Assembly (NCBI GenBank): GCA_902610515.1
Contig: CACLVZ010000001.1
Coordinates: 1-64,000 of the forward strand
Direction: 5' to 3'
DNA: 64,000 nt
Origin: an uncultured Pelagibacteraceae bacterium
Lineage (GTDB): Bacteria > Pseudomonadota > Alphaproteobacteria > Pelagibacterales > Pelagibacteraceae
This document shows, in pieces, positions 45,004 through 55,157 of the stretch (its first letter is position 1; each line of letters opens with the position of its first letter). The notes beneath the pieces are model-generated. The model was not told the origin of the DNA. It was given only the letters and a program-made list of their open reading frames with translations, and did no database searches. The translations under genes were made by a program, and so were the position numbers.

Positions 45004-47475
45004 ATGTTGTCTAATATTTATAAAAAATTAGTAATAGATTTTCCTAAAATAACACTTTTTCTCTTGGCAGTTGTTTTAGTCTTTTCTCTCTATCAATCAA
45101 AAAATTTTAATTTAGATGCCTCTTCAGATGCGCTTCTTTTAGAAGGTGACAAAGATTTAAAGTACCTCAGGGAAATTAATGATAGATATGGATCTAAAGA
45201 CTTTTTAGTTCTTACTTACACTCCTGTCACAAGTTTTGAAGATCAGGAAACAATTTTAAACTTGCAGCTTTTAAAATCTAAAATAGAAAAATTGACATGG
45301 GTAGATAGCGTAATCACTGTAATTGATGTACCTCTGTTAAAAAGCACAGATGAAGGGTTAATGGAAAGGTTAAAGAATTATAAAACCCTAGCTTATCCAG
45401 AAATAGATAAAAAAAGAGGATTTGAAGAAATATTAAATAGTCCTATTTATAAAGATTATGTAATTAGTGCTGATGGCAAAACTTCTGGAATTGTAGTTTA
45501 TCTAAAAAAAGACGAAAGATTAGACGAATATATCAAAGTCAAAGATAAATATTTTGTTCAAATCAATGAAACAGGATTATCAAAAGAAGATAAGCTCAAT
45601 TACAAAAAATTTATACGTGAGTATGAGGAATATAAAAATCTTTACAATAAGAGAAATCATCAAAACATATCAGAAATAAGAGATGTAATTTCTAAATATG
45701 GAGTAAATGCGAATATACATCTTGGTGGAATTCCTATGATTGCAAATGATATGATGAGTTTTATAAAAAAAGATATTATGGTTTTCGGCATTGGTGTTTT
45801 CATATTCATTATTTTAACTCTTTGGTTTATTTTCAAAAATTTTAGATGGGTTTTAATGCCATTACTTGGTTGTGCCAGTTCAGTGATAATAATGATTGGT
45901 TTACTAGGATTAGTTGGGTGGAAAGTAACTGTAATTTCATCAAACTTTATTGCGCTGATGCTTATTCTTAACATGGCAATGAATATTCATTTAACTGTAA
46001 GATATTTACAGCTTAAGAAAGAAGATCAAAATATTTCAAAAAAGGACGCTGTTTTACAGGCAAGCAAAAAAATGATCTTGCCAATACTTTACACCGTTTT
46101 AACTACAATCTGTGCTTTTTTGTCATTAATTTTTAGTGGAATAAAACCGATTATTGATTTTGGATGGATGATGACTTTAGGATTAATTATATCTTTACTG
46201 GTTACGTTTCTTCTATTACCTTCTTTGCTGAGTATTTTTGCAACTGAAAATAATGTAGATGTAAAAGATACTGAAAAGTCAATAATAACAAATGCGCTTG
46301 GTTACATCGCGAAAAATAATACATTTTTAATATTCTCAACAACAATTTTAATAATAATTTTAAGCTTACTAGGCATATCCAGATTACAAGTAGAAAATAG
46401 CTTTATAAATTATTTTGATAAAGAAACAGAAATTTATAAAGGGATGAAAAAAATTGATGATAAATTGGGTGGAACAACTCCCTTAAATGTTATTTTAAAA
46501 TTTCCTTCCGCAAAAATTGATAATGAAAATGATGATGAATTTTCAGAATGGGACGAAGATAACGAAAGTGCTGAAGATAAATCAAAATATTGGTTTACAA
46601 GAGATAAGATGGATAAAATTTTAAAAGTCCATGATTATTTGGATTCGCTTCCAGAGATTGGAAAAGTTTTATCATTCGGATCAATACTTAGAGTCGCAGA
46701 AGATTTAAATAAAAAAGAACTACAAAGTCTCGAAATAGCAGTTTTATATAGTAAAATCCCCGAAGAAATAAAAAAAGAAATAGTTTTACCTTATATTTCA
46801 GTCGATAAAGACGAGGCAAGAATTTCTGTTAGGATAAAAGACTCTTTAAAAGACTTGAGAAGAAATGAATTAATTAAAAAAATTAATTTAGAATTAAACA
46901 CAAAATTAGGATTTGAAAAAAAAGATTACAAGTTAGCTGGAGTTTTAATATTGTTTAATAATTTATTACAAAGTTTATTTAAATCTCAAATCTTAACCCT
47001 TGGAATTGTTCTTTTCGGAATATTTGCAATGTTTTTTATACTATTTAGAAATATCAATTTGTCTCTAATTGGAATTGTCCCTAATTTTTTGGCAGCTTTT
47101 TTCATTTTAGGGATCATAGGATTGATGAATATCCCTCTAGATATGATGACAATTACCATAGCTGCAATTACAATTGGTATCGCTGTTGATAACAGTATTC
47201 ATTATATCTATCGTTTCAAAGAGGAATTTAATAAAATTAAAGATTACAATAAGACACTTGATAAATGTCATAAAACAGTTGGTATAGCAATTTTAAACAC
47301 CTCGATCACAATTGTTTTTGGTTTTTCTATACTAGTTTTGTCAAATTTTATACCAACAATTTATTTTGGAGTATTTACTGGTGTTGCAATGTTGTTAGCG
47401 ATGATATCTGTGTTAACTTTGCTTCCAAAGTTATTATTAATCTATAAACCTTTCGGTAAAGAAAAATTTGAATAA
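45004..47475 (+). CDS. RND-superfamily (MMPL-type) exporter
   Basis: 823 aa integral membrane protein of the COG1033 type. A first membrane helix (~16-30) is followed by a large periplasmic loop (ASSDALLLEGDKDLKYLREINDRYGS), a helical bundle (residues ~255-410), a second loop containing an acidic stretch (NDDEFSEWDEDNE), and a second bundle (~655-820) with AAITIGIAVDNSIHYIYRF, the conserved Asp region of RND proton pathways. Relatives move lipids or hopanoids, but no substrate can be assigned here. It lies 14 bp before cvpA; no adaptor or outer-membrane channel gene is adjacent. Confidence 0.88.
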   Translation: MLSNIYKKLVIDFPKITLFLLAVVLVFSLYQSKNFNLDASSDALLLEGDKDLKYLREINDRYGSKDFLVLTYTPVTSFEDQETILNLQLLKSKIEKLTWVDSVITVIDVPLLKSTDEGLMERLKNYKTLAYPEIDKKRGFEEILNSPIYKDYVISADGKTSGIVVYLKKDERLDEYIKVKDKYFVQINETGLSKEDKLNYKKFIREYEEYKNLYNKRNHQNISEIRDVISKYGVNANIHLGGIPMIANDMMSFIKKDIMVFGIGVFIFIILTLWFIFKNFRWVLMPLLGCASSVIIMIGLLGLVGWKVTVISSNFIALMLILNMAMNIHLTVRYLQLKKEDQNISKKDAVLQASKKMILPILYTVLTTICAFLSLIFSGIKPIIDFGWMMTLGLIISLLVTFLLLPSLLSIFATENNVDVKDTEKSIITNALGYIAKNNTFLIFSTTILIIILSLLGISRLQVENSFINYFDKETEIYKGMKKIDDKLGGTTPLNVILKFPSAKIDNENDDEFSEWDEDNESAEDKSKYWFTRDKMDKILKVHDYLDSLPEIGKVLSFGSILRVAEDLNKKELQSLEIAVLYSKIPEEIKKEIVLPYISVDKDEARISVRIKDSLKDLRRNELIKKINLELNTKLGFEKKDYKLAGVLILFNNLLQSLFKSQILTLGIVLFGIFAMFFILFRNINLSLIGIVPNFLAAFFILGIIGLMNIPLDMMTITIAAITIGIAVDNSIHYIYRFKEEFNKIKDYNKTLDKCHKTVGIAILNTSITIVFGFSILVLSNFIPTIYFGVFTGVAMLLAMISVLTLLPKLLLIYKPFGKEKFE

Positions 47476-47489
47476 TAGTAAGAGTACTT

Positions 47490-48023
47490 ATGGAACAAAT
47501 TATAAGTAAAATAAATTTTTTTGATTTAATAGTTTCCTTAATTTTTGTATACTCAATTATACAATGTTTTATTAAGGGCTTCTCTTTAAGTTTAATTTCC
47601 TTCACGAAATGGGTCTTCTCAACTGTGATAACAATAATTTTAGTTCCTAAATTACAACCAACTGTGAGTGATTATTTAGAGTCAGAATTTTTAAATAGTG
47701 TAGGTTTGGGCATAGTAATATTTGTTTTAAGTCTTTTTTTTACAATTTTAGTTGGAAAAACATTAAGTAAAACAGTTACTTGGACTGGTGTTGGAGCTAT
47801 TGATAAATCTTTCGGTATTATATTCGGTATTTTTAAAGGATACGTAATTTCCGTGTGTATATTTTCTATATTAAATTGGTTTTATCCTTATAAAAATTGG
47901 GGTATATCAGCAGAAAAGGCAGTTTCTTTTGATATAATAAATAAAGGAAGTGAGATTTTAATTGAAGAATTTCCATCAAGTGAAGATTTTATAGATACGA
48001 AAGAAAAAATTGAAAAAATTTGA
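47490..48023 (+). CDS. cvpA: CvpA-family membrane protein
   Basis: 177 aa with four predicted membrane segments. FFDLIVSLIFVYSIIQCFIKGFSLSLISFTKWV and GAIDKSFGIIFGIFKGYVI match CvpA (named for colicin V production in E. coli; biochemical role unresolved). It precedes purF as in many proteobacteria and overlaps it by 14 nt. Confidence 0.9.
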   Translation: MEQIISKINFFDLIVSLIFVYSIIQCFIKGFSLSLISFTKWVFSTVITIILVPKLQPTVSDYLESEFLNSVGLGIVIFVLSLFFTILVGKTLSKTVTWTGVGAIDKSFGIIFGIFKGYVISVCIFSILNWFYPYKNWGISAEKAVSFDIINKGSEILIEEFPSSEDFIDTKEKIEKI

Positions 48024-49461
48024 TAAAGATAAATTAAGAGAAGAATGTGGTATTTTTGGGATTTCTAATCACGAAGATGCCTCTGCTCTTGTTGCTTTAG
48101 GCTTGCATGCTTTACAGCACAGAGGACAAGAAGGTTGCGGAATAGTTTCTTTTGATGGTAAAAATTATCACTCTGAAAAAAGACAAGGTCTTGTTGGTGA
48201 TCATTTCACAAATAAAGAAATCTTAAAGAAATTACCTGGATTATTTGCAATTGGTCACAATAGGTATTCAACCACAGGGGAAACTTCTTTAAGAAATATA
48301 CAGCCTTTTTTTGCAGATTTACATATGGGTGGCTTGAGTCTCGCTCACAATGGAAATTTAACGAACGCATTATCTCTAAGAAAGTCATTAGTTAAAGAGG
48401 GAGCGATATTCAGAACAACAAGTGACACCGAAACTATAGTTCAACTGATTGCTAAATCAAAAAGATCTAAATTTGTTGACAAACTTATTGAAGCATTATT
48501 TCAAATTCAAGGTGGATATTCTTTAGTTTTGATGACAAATAAAAAATTAGTGGGTGTAAGAGACCCATTTGGAATCAGACCTCTTGTTATAGGAAAATTA
48601 AAAAATTCTTATATATTTGCATCTGAGACCTGTGCATTAGATATAGTGGGTGCGACTTTTATAAGAGAAATTGAAAATGGTGAGATAGTTGTAGTTGAAA
48701 ACGGTGATTTGAAAAGTATCAAGCCTTTTCCAAAACAAAAACCCAGACCTTGCGTATTTGAGTATATTTACTTTGCAAGACCTGACAGTTTGATTAGTGG
48801 AAAGTGTGCATATGAGTATAGAAAAAGACTTGGTGAAGAATTAGCTAAAGAGACAGATATAAGCGCAGATTTAATTGTTCCAGTTCCAGACTCCGGAGTT
48901 CCAGCAGCACTGGGTTTCGCAAATTTTTCTAAAAAAAAATTTGAACTAGGATTAATTAGAAATCATTATGTTGGAAGAACCTTTATTGAACCAACTCAAA
49001 ATATTAGAAGCTTGGGTGTAAAATTAAAACTAAGCTCTACTCGGTCAGTGGTAAAAAATAAAATTATAGTTTTAATAGACGACTCATTAGTGAGAGGTAC
49101 AACTTGTCTTAAAATTGTGAAAATGCTCTACGAAGCAGGCGCAAAAGAAGTTCATGTGAGAATTGCTTGTCCAGAGATTAAATTTCCAGATTTTTATGGT
49201 GTCGATATGCCAACGAAAAACGAATTACTTGCAAATAAAAGAAGTTTAAACGAAATGTGTAATTATATTAAAGCTAAAAGTTTAAAATTTTTAAGTATTG
49301 AAGGATTGTATAATGCTCTTGCAGGTGAATCGAGAAATCCACACTATCCTCAGTTTAGTGACCACTACTTTACAGGTGAATATCCAATTAAACCAGCTGA
49401 TGATTTAGCAGGGCTTAAAATTAAACAATTATCTTTATTGAGTGGGAAATCTAACAACTAA
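48010..49461 (+). CDS. purF: Amidophosphoribosyltransferase
   Basis: 483 aa; first committed step of purine synthesis. The N-terminal nucleophile region reads LREECGIFGIS with Cys13, so a short propeptide must be removed. HNRYSTTG, SDTETIVQLI and the PRPP loop VLIDDSLVRGTT are intact. The best start is TTG 48010 inside cvpA; no ATG or GTG gives a suitable N-terminus before the cysteine. The stop overlaps the bamB-like gene by 4 nt (CTAA). Confidence 0.95.
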   Translation: MKKFDKDKLREECGIFGISNHEDASALVALGLHALQHRGQEGCGIVSFDGKNYHSEKRQGLVGDHFTNKEILKKLPGLFAIGHNRYSTTGETSLRNIQPFFADLHMGGLSLAHNGNLTNALSLRKSLVKEGAIFRTTSDTETIVQLIAKSKRSKFVDKLIEALFQIQGGYSLVLMTNKKLVGVRDPFGIRPLVIGKLKNSYIFASETCALDIVGATFIREIENGEIVVVENGDLKSIKPFPKQKPRPCVFEYIYFARPDSLISGKCAYEYRKRLGEELAKETDISADLIVPVPDSGVPAALGFANFSKKKFELGLIRNHYVGRTFIEPTQNIRSLGVKLKLSSTRSVVKNKIIVLIDDSLVRGTTCLKIVKMLYEAGAKEVHVRIACPEIKFPDFYGVDMPTKNELLANKRSLNEMCNYIKAKSLKFLSIEGLYNALAGESRNPHYPQFSDHYFTGEYPIKPADDLAGLKIKQLSLLSGKSNN

Positions 49462-50777
49462 TCTATATAAGAAATTTTGTTTTTAAAATCTATATACAAT
49501 ATTCTATTATTTACTAGGATTGGGTAAGTATTTATTTTACTTGGAAGTTTTTTTACTTTTTCTATATTTCCATTTAAATTAAATTTAATAATAAAAGAGT
49601 TATTTAAAAATATAAATAAATTATTATTTAATATCATTATATCTTTTAAATGAGCGTTTTTTTTTCTTAAATTAAGGTAATCTGCAATTTTTTGATTAAT
49701 ATCAATAGAGTAAATAAATTCACCATTATCTAAATTCATTAAAATAAGCAAATTAGTTTTGCTAATAAATAAAAGTTTATCTTCCTCAATTATAATTGGT
49801 TTAATTTGAGTAGAAATATTTTTTTTAAAGATTAAAGAACCGTTTTTCACATCAAGTATGTATAAGTGATTATTTGAGGATATAATAATTTTTTCATTAT
49901 TATTCACTATTTGATTACTTAAAAATAAATTACTAGGATTAAGATCTGTTGTTTGATTTAAATTTAAAAACCAATTTATTTTCATAGAATTATTGTTAAT
50001 TGAATATAAAGAACCGTAGGTATTTAAAAAAAATAAATTGTTCTCATCCATAGAGAGATTATTTTCAAACTTATTTTTAATAACTGTTTCCTCAGTAGGA
50101 ATTGAATTTATGGTATTGCCATTTATTTTATCAAAAAAGAATAATTCATTATTTTGATTAGCTGCAATTAATTTGTTCTTAAAAATCTTAAAATTAGATC
50201 TAAAAGGTACTTTTAAATTTTTTGCCCATATGATTTTTTCTTTTTCAACATCGTAAGCATATAGATAACCAATATTATCAGAGATATAGACAACGTTATT
50301 TTCAATAATAATATTCAGTTTTTTTGAGAATTTTTTATATCTTTTTTTATAAAAATTAAATTTTTTTATTACTTTGTTTTCATTGACTGAGAAAATTATT
50401 AAATTTCCTTTATCGTCAGTAAAATAAGCATTATTGCCATTGTACAGTATTCGCTCATTAATATGATATTTAGATAATTTTTTACTTTTTGAAATCAATC
50501 GATAATTCTCATTGTATTTGAAGTTTTCTAAATTATTATTTTTAGAATAAAAGACATCATCCCAGTCTGAATTTATTTTAATTTTTATTTTGAAAATTAA
50601 ATCTTCTGGCGGGTTGATAGTTTTGTAAAAAGTTTTTTCTGTAATACTTAATTTTTCGAATTTTTCAAATTGATCTCTTTTTTTGATAGGATTTTCATTT
50701 TTCCAAATACCTGTCCTATTGTCAAAAGAGCAATTTGTTAAAGTAATCGAAATAATTATTATGATTAAAAATTTCAT
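49458..50777 (-). CDS. bamB: BamB-like outer-membrane lipoprotein with beta-propeller repeats
   Basis: 439 aa. The N-terminus is a lipoprotein signal ending in the lipobox LTNC (Cys16). Repeated strands such as NVVYISDNIGYLYAYDVEKEKIIWA, KIIISSNNHLYILDVKNGSLIF and KLLFISKTNLLILMNLDNGEFIY look like PQQ-type propeller blades. With the YfgM-like gene just upstream, this fits BamB of the BAM complex that assembles outer-membrane proteins. The sequence is very divergent (Asn/Lys/Ile-rich), so the assignment leans on architecture and context. Confidence 0.75.
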   Translation of the reverse strand: MKFLIIIIISITLTNCSFDNRTGIWKNENPIKKRDQFEKFEKLSITEKTFYKTINPPEDLIFKIKIKINSDWDDVFYSKNNNLENFKYNENYRLISKSKKLSKYHINERILYNGNNAYFTDDKGNLIIFSVNENKVIKKFNFYKKRYKKFSKKLNIIIENNVVYISDNIGYLYAYDVEKEKIIWAKNLKVPFRSNFKIFKNKLIAANQNNELFFFDKINGNTINSIPTEETVIKNKFENNLSMDENNLFFLNTYGSLYSINNNSMKINWFLNLNQTTDLNPSNLFLSNQIVNNNEKIIISSNNHLYILDVKNGSLIFKKNISTQIKPIIIEEDKLLFISKTNLLILMNLDNGEFIYSIDINQKIADYLNLRKKNAHLKDIMILNNNLFIFLNNSFIIKFNLNGNIEKVKKLPSKINTYPILVNNRILYIDFKNKISYID

Positions 50778-50784
50778 CTTTATT

Positions 50785-51288
50785 TTAGTTTTGAATAATT
50801 TCTTCTGCCAAAGACTTGTATTTTGAATTGTCTTGAATTAATTTTTTAAGTATTTTTTCTCCTTCTTGATCACCCTCCTTTAACAAAAATAATGATTTTT
50901 TAAATAAAATAAGATCTTTTTGCTTTCTTGTGAGATTAATACTTTCCACCAGATTAAAATATTCTAGTATTTTCTCTTTATTTTTTTCTAACTCTTTTTC
51001 TAAAATTACATTTAATGCCATAATAGAATAGAATTTATTTTTACTCAATAATATTTCATTAAATATCTTTTTTGACTCTTCTTGATCAGACGAAAGTTTT
51101 AAAGAGGCCTCTATATATTTTTCTGCAATTAAATCAAAATTTTTTTTTTCTTGAATTTTAAATATAGCTGCAGAAGAAAATATTATAATTATCAATGATA
51201 GTAAAAAAATTAATTTTTTTTTATTGTAATTAAAAAAAGAACTCAACCTGTTTTTAAAATCAGTTTTATTTTCTAAATTTTCATCCAT
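50785..51288 (-). CDS. YfgM-like single-pass membrane protein with TPR-like repeats
   Basis: 167 aa. One membrane helix at residues ~28-46 (LIFLLSLIIIIFSSAAIF) and a helical periplasmic domain with TPR-like periodicity. Proteins of this type (YfgM/DUF2659) sit next to bamB in many proteobacteria and associate with the Sec translocon and periplasmic chaperones. Assignment is by architecture and position, since conservation is low. It overlaps panB by 8 nt. Confidence 0.65.
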   Translation of the reverse strand: MDENLENKTDFKNRLSSFFNYNKKKLIFLLSLIIIIFSSAAIFKIQEKKNFDLIAEKYIEASLKLSSDQEESKKIFNEILLSKNKFYSIMALNVILEKELEKNKEKILEYFNLVESINLTRKQKDLILFKKSLFLLKEGDQEGEKILKKLIQDNSKYKSLAEEIIQN

Positions 51289-52060
51289 TTAAAAAGTTTC
51301 TCTTTGATGGGAATTTTTCAAGTTTAACCTCTTTACTGTATTTTTTTATTGTTTTTTCAATTGTTGTATTAAGATTAATATATTTTTTAACAAATTTCGG
51401 GTAAAAACCACTCATTCCCAATAAATCGTCAGTAACAAGTATTTGACCATCACAATAAACTGATGATCCAATTCCGATAGTGGGAATTTTAAGTTTATTT
51501 GTTATTAGTTTTGAAGCCTCTGGAGCTAAACATTCAAGCACTATTGAGAATGCGCCAGCTTTTTCTATTTTCAAAGCATCATTTAAGAGTTTATTTGCCT
51601 TAACAATACTTTTCCCCTCTATTTTAAATTTTTTTTTAAATTGAGGCGTGTATCCAATGTGGCCCATTACAGATATATTTGAATTCACCAAATATTTAAT
51701 TATGTCATAATTTTTCTTATTATTTTCTAATTTAACAGCATGACATTTGGTTAATTTAATAATCTTTTTTGCGTTTTTTAAAGCTATTTTTTTGTTCGAA
51801 TAAGTCCCTTTCGGCATATCAACTACGAGTAAAGATTTCTTAATTCCTTTTTTTACACTTATTGCATGTTCAATAATTGTTTCCAATTTTACATTATGTG
51901 TATTTTTATGGCCATATAAAACATTAGCAACAGAGTCCCCGACTAGAACAATATCGCAATGGCTATCTAAAATTGTAGCTATATTTTTTGAATATGCAGT
52001 TAAACTAACAATTTTAGATTTATTTTTTTTCTTTAAAATTTTAATTATTTTTTTTTTCAT
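51281..52060 (-). CDS. panB: Ketopantoate hydroxymethyltransferase
   Basis: 259 aa TIM-barrel enzyme adding a hydroxymethyl group to alpha-ketoisovalerate, the first pantothenate-specific step. VSLTAYSKNIATILDS, VLVGDSVANVLYGHKNT (metal-binding Asp), VVDMPKGTY and HIGYTPQ (HxGxxPQ) are conserved. ATG 52060 (MKKKIIKIL) is preferred over a TTG two codons upstream. It follows guaA at 12 bp; panC is not in the window. Confidence 0.95.
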   Translation of the reverse strand: MKKKIIKILKKKNKSKIVSLTAYSKNIATILDSHCDIVLVGDSVANVLYGHKNTHNVKLETIIEHAISVKKGIKKSLLVVDMPKGTYSNKKIALKNAKKIIKLTKCHAVKLENNKKNYDIIKYLVNSNISVMGHIGYTPQFKKKFKIEGKSIVKANKLLNDALKIEKAGAFSIVLECLAPEASKLITNKLKIPTIGIGSSVYCDGQILVTDDLLGMSGFYPKFVKKYINLNTTIEKTIKKYSKEVKLEKFPSKRNFLNG

Positions 52061-52072
52061 TTTCAAAAGGCT

Positions 52073-53632
52073 TTATTCTAACTCAATTGTGCTTGGCGGC
52101 TTTGAGCTTATATCATATACTACCCTGTTAATACCCTTTACATTATTTACAATCTTATTAGAAATTTTGTCCAAAAATCCCTTTGGAAAACTAAAATAAT
52201 CTGCTGTCATTCCATCTTCAGAAACTACTGCTCTTAGCAAGCAAGTATACTCATAAGTTCTGGAGTCACCCATAACCCCGACAGTTTTTATTGGTAACAA
52301 TGCTGCATATGCTTGCCAAATTTTGTCATATAAATTATTCTCATTTAATTCTTTAATATAAATGTGATCGGCCTCCTGAAGTATTTTGATTTTTCTTGCT
52401 GTAATATTTCCTAAAATTCTAATTCCTAAACCAGGTCCTGGAAAAGGATGTCTGTTAGATATACTTTTAACAAGCCCTAAAGAATTACCTAAAATTCTTA
52501 CTTCGTCCTTAAAAAATTCTTTTAAAGGCTCGATTAGTTGTAAATTCATTTTTTTTGGAAGACCTCCAACATTATGATGAGATTTAATTTTTGATGTTTT
52601 GCTTCCTGTAGATGATTTGCTTTCAATAATGTCTGGGTAAAGAGTACCTTGAGCTAGAAATTTTACATTTTTAATTTTTTTTGCTTCTTTTTCAAATATT
52701 TTTATAAACAAGCTTCCTATAATTTTCCTCTTTTTTTCTGGATTAGACACACTTCTTAGTTTTTTAAAAAAAATCTCAGATGCATTTATCAATTTAACGT
52801 TTAGCTTATACTTATTTTTAAAAACTTTATAAGTATGTTTGAATTCATTTTTTCTCATTAGGCCAGTATCTACCATTATGCAGGTTAAATTTTTTTTAAT
52901 TGCTTTATTTATCAGTAGTGCAACTACACTACTATCTACTCCGCCAGATAAAGCGCAAATTACTTTATTATTTGTCACTGTTTTTTTTATTTCATTAATA
53001 AGCCTATTTTTTTGAGAGACAACACTCCACTTAAATTTAATTTTGCAAATTTCAAATAAAAAATTTTTAAATATTTGTCTCCCATTTTCGGTATGGGTAA
53101 CCTCAGGATGAAACTGAACTCCATATACTTTTTGTTTACTATTTTCTATAATTGTTAACCTTGAGTTTTTTGTAGAAGCTATTGCTTGAAAACTATTTGG
53201 TAATTTAACTACAGCATCTTCATGACTCATCCAAACAGCTGTTTCGGGTTTAAAAAAATTTTGTGTTAAAAGAGACTTTTTTTTTTTATAAATAATTGCT
53301 CTTCCGAATTCTCTTCTCTTTTTAGAAGATTTAATTTTTCCCCCGAATAATTTAGCAATTAATTGAAGACCGTAACATATACCAAGAATAGGTATTTTTT
53401 TTTTAAATATTTTTTTTGGAATAGTTTGGTATTTGACTTTTGTGACTGTTGAAGGTCCCCCAGAGAGTATTATGCCTTTAGTTAAATTAAAGTTTTCATA
53501 TTTTTTTAAATCTTCAGGAGTTATAATCTCTGAATAAACACCTAGGTCTCGGACTCTTCTTGCTATTAATTTTGTTACTTGAGATCCAAAGTCGACAATT
53601 AAAATTTTTTCCTTGATATTGTGAAAGTGCAT
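52073..53632 (-). CDS. guaA: GMP synthase (glutamine-hydrolysing)
   Basis: 519 aa. N-terminal class I glutamine amidotransferase with Cys86 in GICYGLQ and [13 protein letters not shown] (His, Glu); ATP-pyrophosphatase domain with [15 protein letters not shown]-terminal dimerisation domain ending in PPSTIELE. Converts XMP to GMP, the step after GuaB. It abuts the preceding TPR gene and shares the unit with guaB. Confidence 0.97.
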   Translation of the reverse strand: MHFHNIKEKILIVDFGSQVTKLIARRVRDLGVYSEIITPEDLKKYENFNLTKGIILSGGPSTVTKVKYQTIPKKIFKKKIPILGICYGLQLIAKLFGGKIKSSKKRREFGRAIIYKKKKSLLTQNFFKPETAVWMSHEDAVVKLPNSFQAIASTKNSRLTIIENSKQKVYGVQFHPEVTHTENGRQIFKNFLFEICKIKFKWSVVSQKNRLINEIKKTVTNNKVICALSGGVDSSVVALLINKAIKKNLTCIMVDTGLMRKNEFKHTYKVFKNKYKLNVKLINASEIFFKKLRSVSNPEKKRKIIGSLFIKIFEKEAKKIKNVKFLAQGTLYPDIIESKSSTGSKTSKIKSHHNVGGLPKKMNLQLIEPLKEFFKDEVRILGNSLGLVKSISNRHPFPGPGLGIRILGNITARKIKILQEADHIYIKELNENNLYDKIWQAYAALLPIKTVGVMGDSRTYEYTCLLRAVVSEDGMTADYFSFPKGFLDKISNKIVNNVKGINRVVYDISSKPPSTIELE

Positions 53633-54055
53633 TTATTTTTTAGATAAATTTTCAATTTCTTTCTTCAATTTTGAACTTTTCTCACAAAATTTAATGCATA
53701 AATCTCCCAATCTTTTATTTAGCTCCCTGCTTTTTTGAAAATCAGAGTTTTTTAACTTTAATTTTGCAAGACTGTAAATTGCTTCCTCATTTTTTGGATT
53801 TAATAGAATAACAGTATTTAAGTTTTGTTCCTCTAAATCTTTCTTATCTAAATTTTGAAAAATTTTAGATAGATATAAATAAGACATTTCGCTTTTCGGA
53901 TTAAAAACTATGTCTTGTTCAAATTTAAACTTTGCTTTGTCAAATTTTTTATCTTTATATAAATTTAGACCTTCTAAAAAATATTTAGTATTTGCAAATA
54001 ACAGATTTGGTAAGCAAATAAATAAAAAAAATATTATCAAAATTTTATTTTTCAT
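53633..54055 (-). CDS. Small exported TPR-like protein
   Basis: 140 aa with a signal peptide (residues 1-~21, likely cut after LLFA). Two to three helical repeats (YFLEGLNLYKDKKFDKAKFKFEQDI, EEAIYSLAKLKLKNSDFQKSREL) resemble TPRs. Two cysteines near the C-terminus (DLCIKFCEKS) could form a disulfide in the periplasm. I do not recognise a specific family. It is wedged between guaB (4-nt overlap) and guaA (abutting), so it is co-transcribed, but a purine link is not implied. Confidence 0.7.
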   Translation of the reverse strand: MKNKILIIFFLFICLPNLLFANTKYFLEGLNLYKDKKFDKAKFKFEQDIVFNPKSEMSYLYLSKIFQNLDKKDLEEQNLNTVILLNPKNEEAIYSLAKLKLKNSDFQKSRELNKRLGDLCIKFCEKSSKLKKEIENLSKK

Positions 54056-55131
54056 GGTTGATAATTAGTTGTTTTTTGTGTCATTTCAACACTATGAACC
54101 ATACTTTCATAAAATCCAGCTTTCGTAATTTTAATAAATTTGGCATTTTTTGAAATTTCATTTAATTTCTTCGCTCCTATATAACCCATAGATGATCTCA
54201 ATCCACCTTTTAATTGGTAAATAATTTTTGATACTTTGCCTTTATATTCAACTCTTCCCTCTACACCTTCAGGGACTAATTTAGATTTATCTTTAAAATT
54301 TTTTTGGAAATATCTATTTGCAGATCCAGAAGACATAGCTCCGATTGAGCCCATTCCTCTATAATGTTTAAAAGTCTTTCCTTTAAATTTAAATTTTTTA
54401 CCTGGACTTTCATCTGTTCCGGCGAATATAGAACCCATCATAATTGCATCAGCGCCGGCTGCTAGGGCTTTTGCTATATCTCCAGAAAATTTTATTCCTC
54501 CGTCAGAAATGATTTTAATATTTTTATTTTTCATAGCTTTCTTCACTTCCAATATGGCTGAAAGTTGTGGCACTCCTATTCCCGCTACCATTCTAGTAGT
54601 GCAAATTGAGCCAGGTCCAATTCCGATCTTTATAATATCTGCTCCTGCGTTGTATAATTTTATTGCTGCCTCACTCGTTGCAATATTACCAACACATATT
54701 GGAACTGATTTATCAATTCTTTTTAATTTTGTTAAAGTTTTTAAAACTTTTTCACTATGGCCGTGAGCTGTATCAATTACGATTAAATCACATCCATTGG
54801 ATATTAACGATTTTGCTCTATCAATATCATCTTTATTAGTACCAACGGCTGCGCCTACTAGCAGTTTTTTTTTCTTAACTTGAATTATTTCTTTAGTTTG
54901 TCTCTTTGCGCTTAAATTTCTGTGAATTATTCCAATTCCTCCAGACAATGCTATTGCTGTAGCCATTTTTGACTCTGTAACTGTATCCATTGCTGAAGAG
55001 AAAAAAGGAACTTTTAGAACAATTTCTTTTGTTAATTTAAGAGAGATATCAGTTTCTGAGGGTAAAACATTCGAATAGCGTGGAAGCAATAACACATCAT
55101 CAAAAGTTAAGGACTCTTTTATTGATACCAT
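54052..55131 (-). CDS. guaB: IMP dehydrogenase lacking the CBS (Bateman) domains
   Basis: 359 aa, against about 485-490 for typical bacterial GuaB. Oxidises IMP to XMP. N-terminal TFDDVLLLPRYSNVLPSE, then IGIIHRNLSAKRQTKEI, then directly LLVGAAVGTN: the ~120-residue CBS pair normally inserted around residue 86-91 is absent. The catalytic loop GIGPGSICTTR (Cys177), SDGGIKFSGDIAKALAAGA, GTDESPG and the flap YRGMGSIGAMSSGS are intact, as is the C-terminus, so this is a clean domain loss rather than a pseudogene. CBS domains mediate purine-nucleotide regulation in other IMPDHs. Confidence 0.95.
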   Translation of the reverse strand: MVSIKESLTFDDVLLLPRYSNVLPSETDISLKLTKEIVLKVPFFSSAMDTVTESKMATAIALSGGIGIIHRNLSAKRQTKEIIQVKKKKLLVGAAVGTNKDDIDRAKSLISNGCDLIVIDTAHGHSEKVLKTLTKLKRIDKSVPICVGNIATSEAAIKLYNAGADIIKIGIGPGSICTTRMVAGIGVPQLSAILEVKKAMKNKNIKIISDGGIKFSGDIAKALAAGADAIMMGSIFAGTDESPGKKFKFKGKTFKHYRGMGSIGAMSSGSANRYFQKNFKDKSKLVPEGVEGRVEYKGKVSKIIYQLKGGLRSSMGYIGAKKLNEISKNAKFIKITKAGFYESMVHSVEMTQKTTNYQP

Positions 55132-55157
55132 AAATACTTATATACAATTTTTAAATA

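Noticed and set aside
54052-55131. guaB as a pseudogene because it is about 125 residues short
   Set aside because: Both ends and all catalytic motifs are intact and in one frame; the shortage is exactly the CBS insertion.
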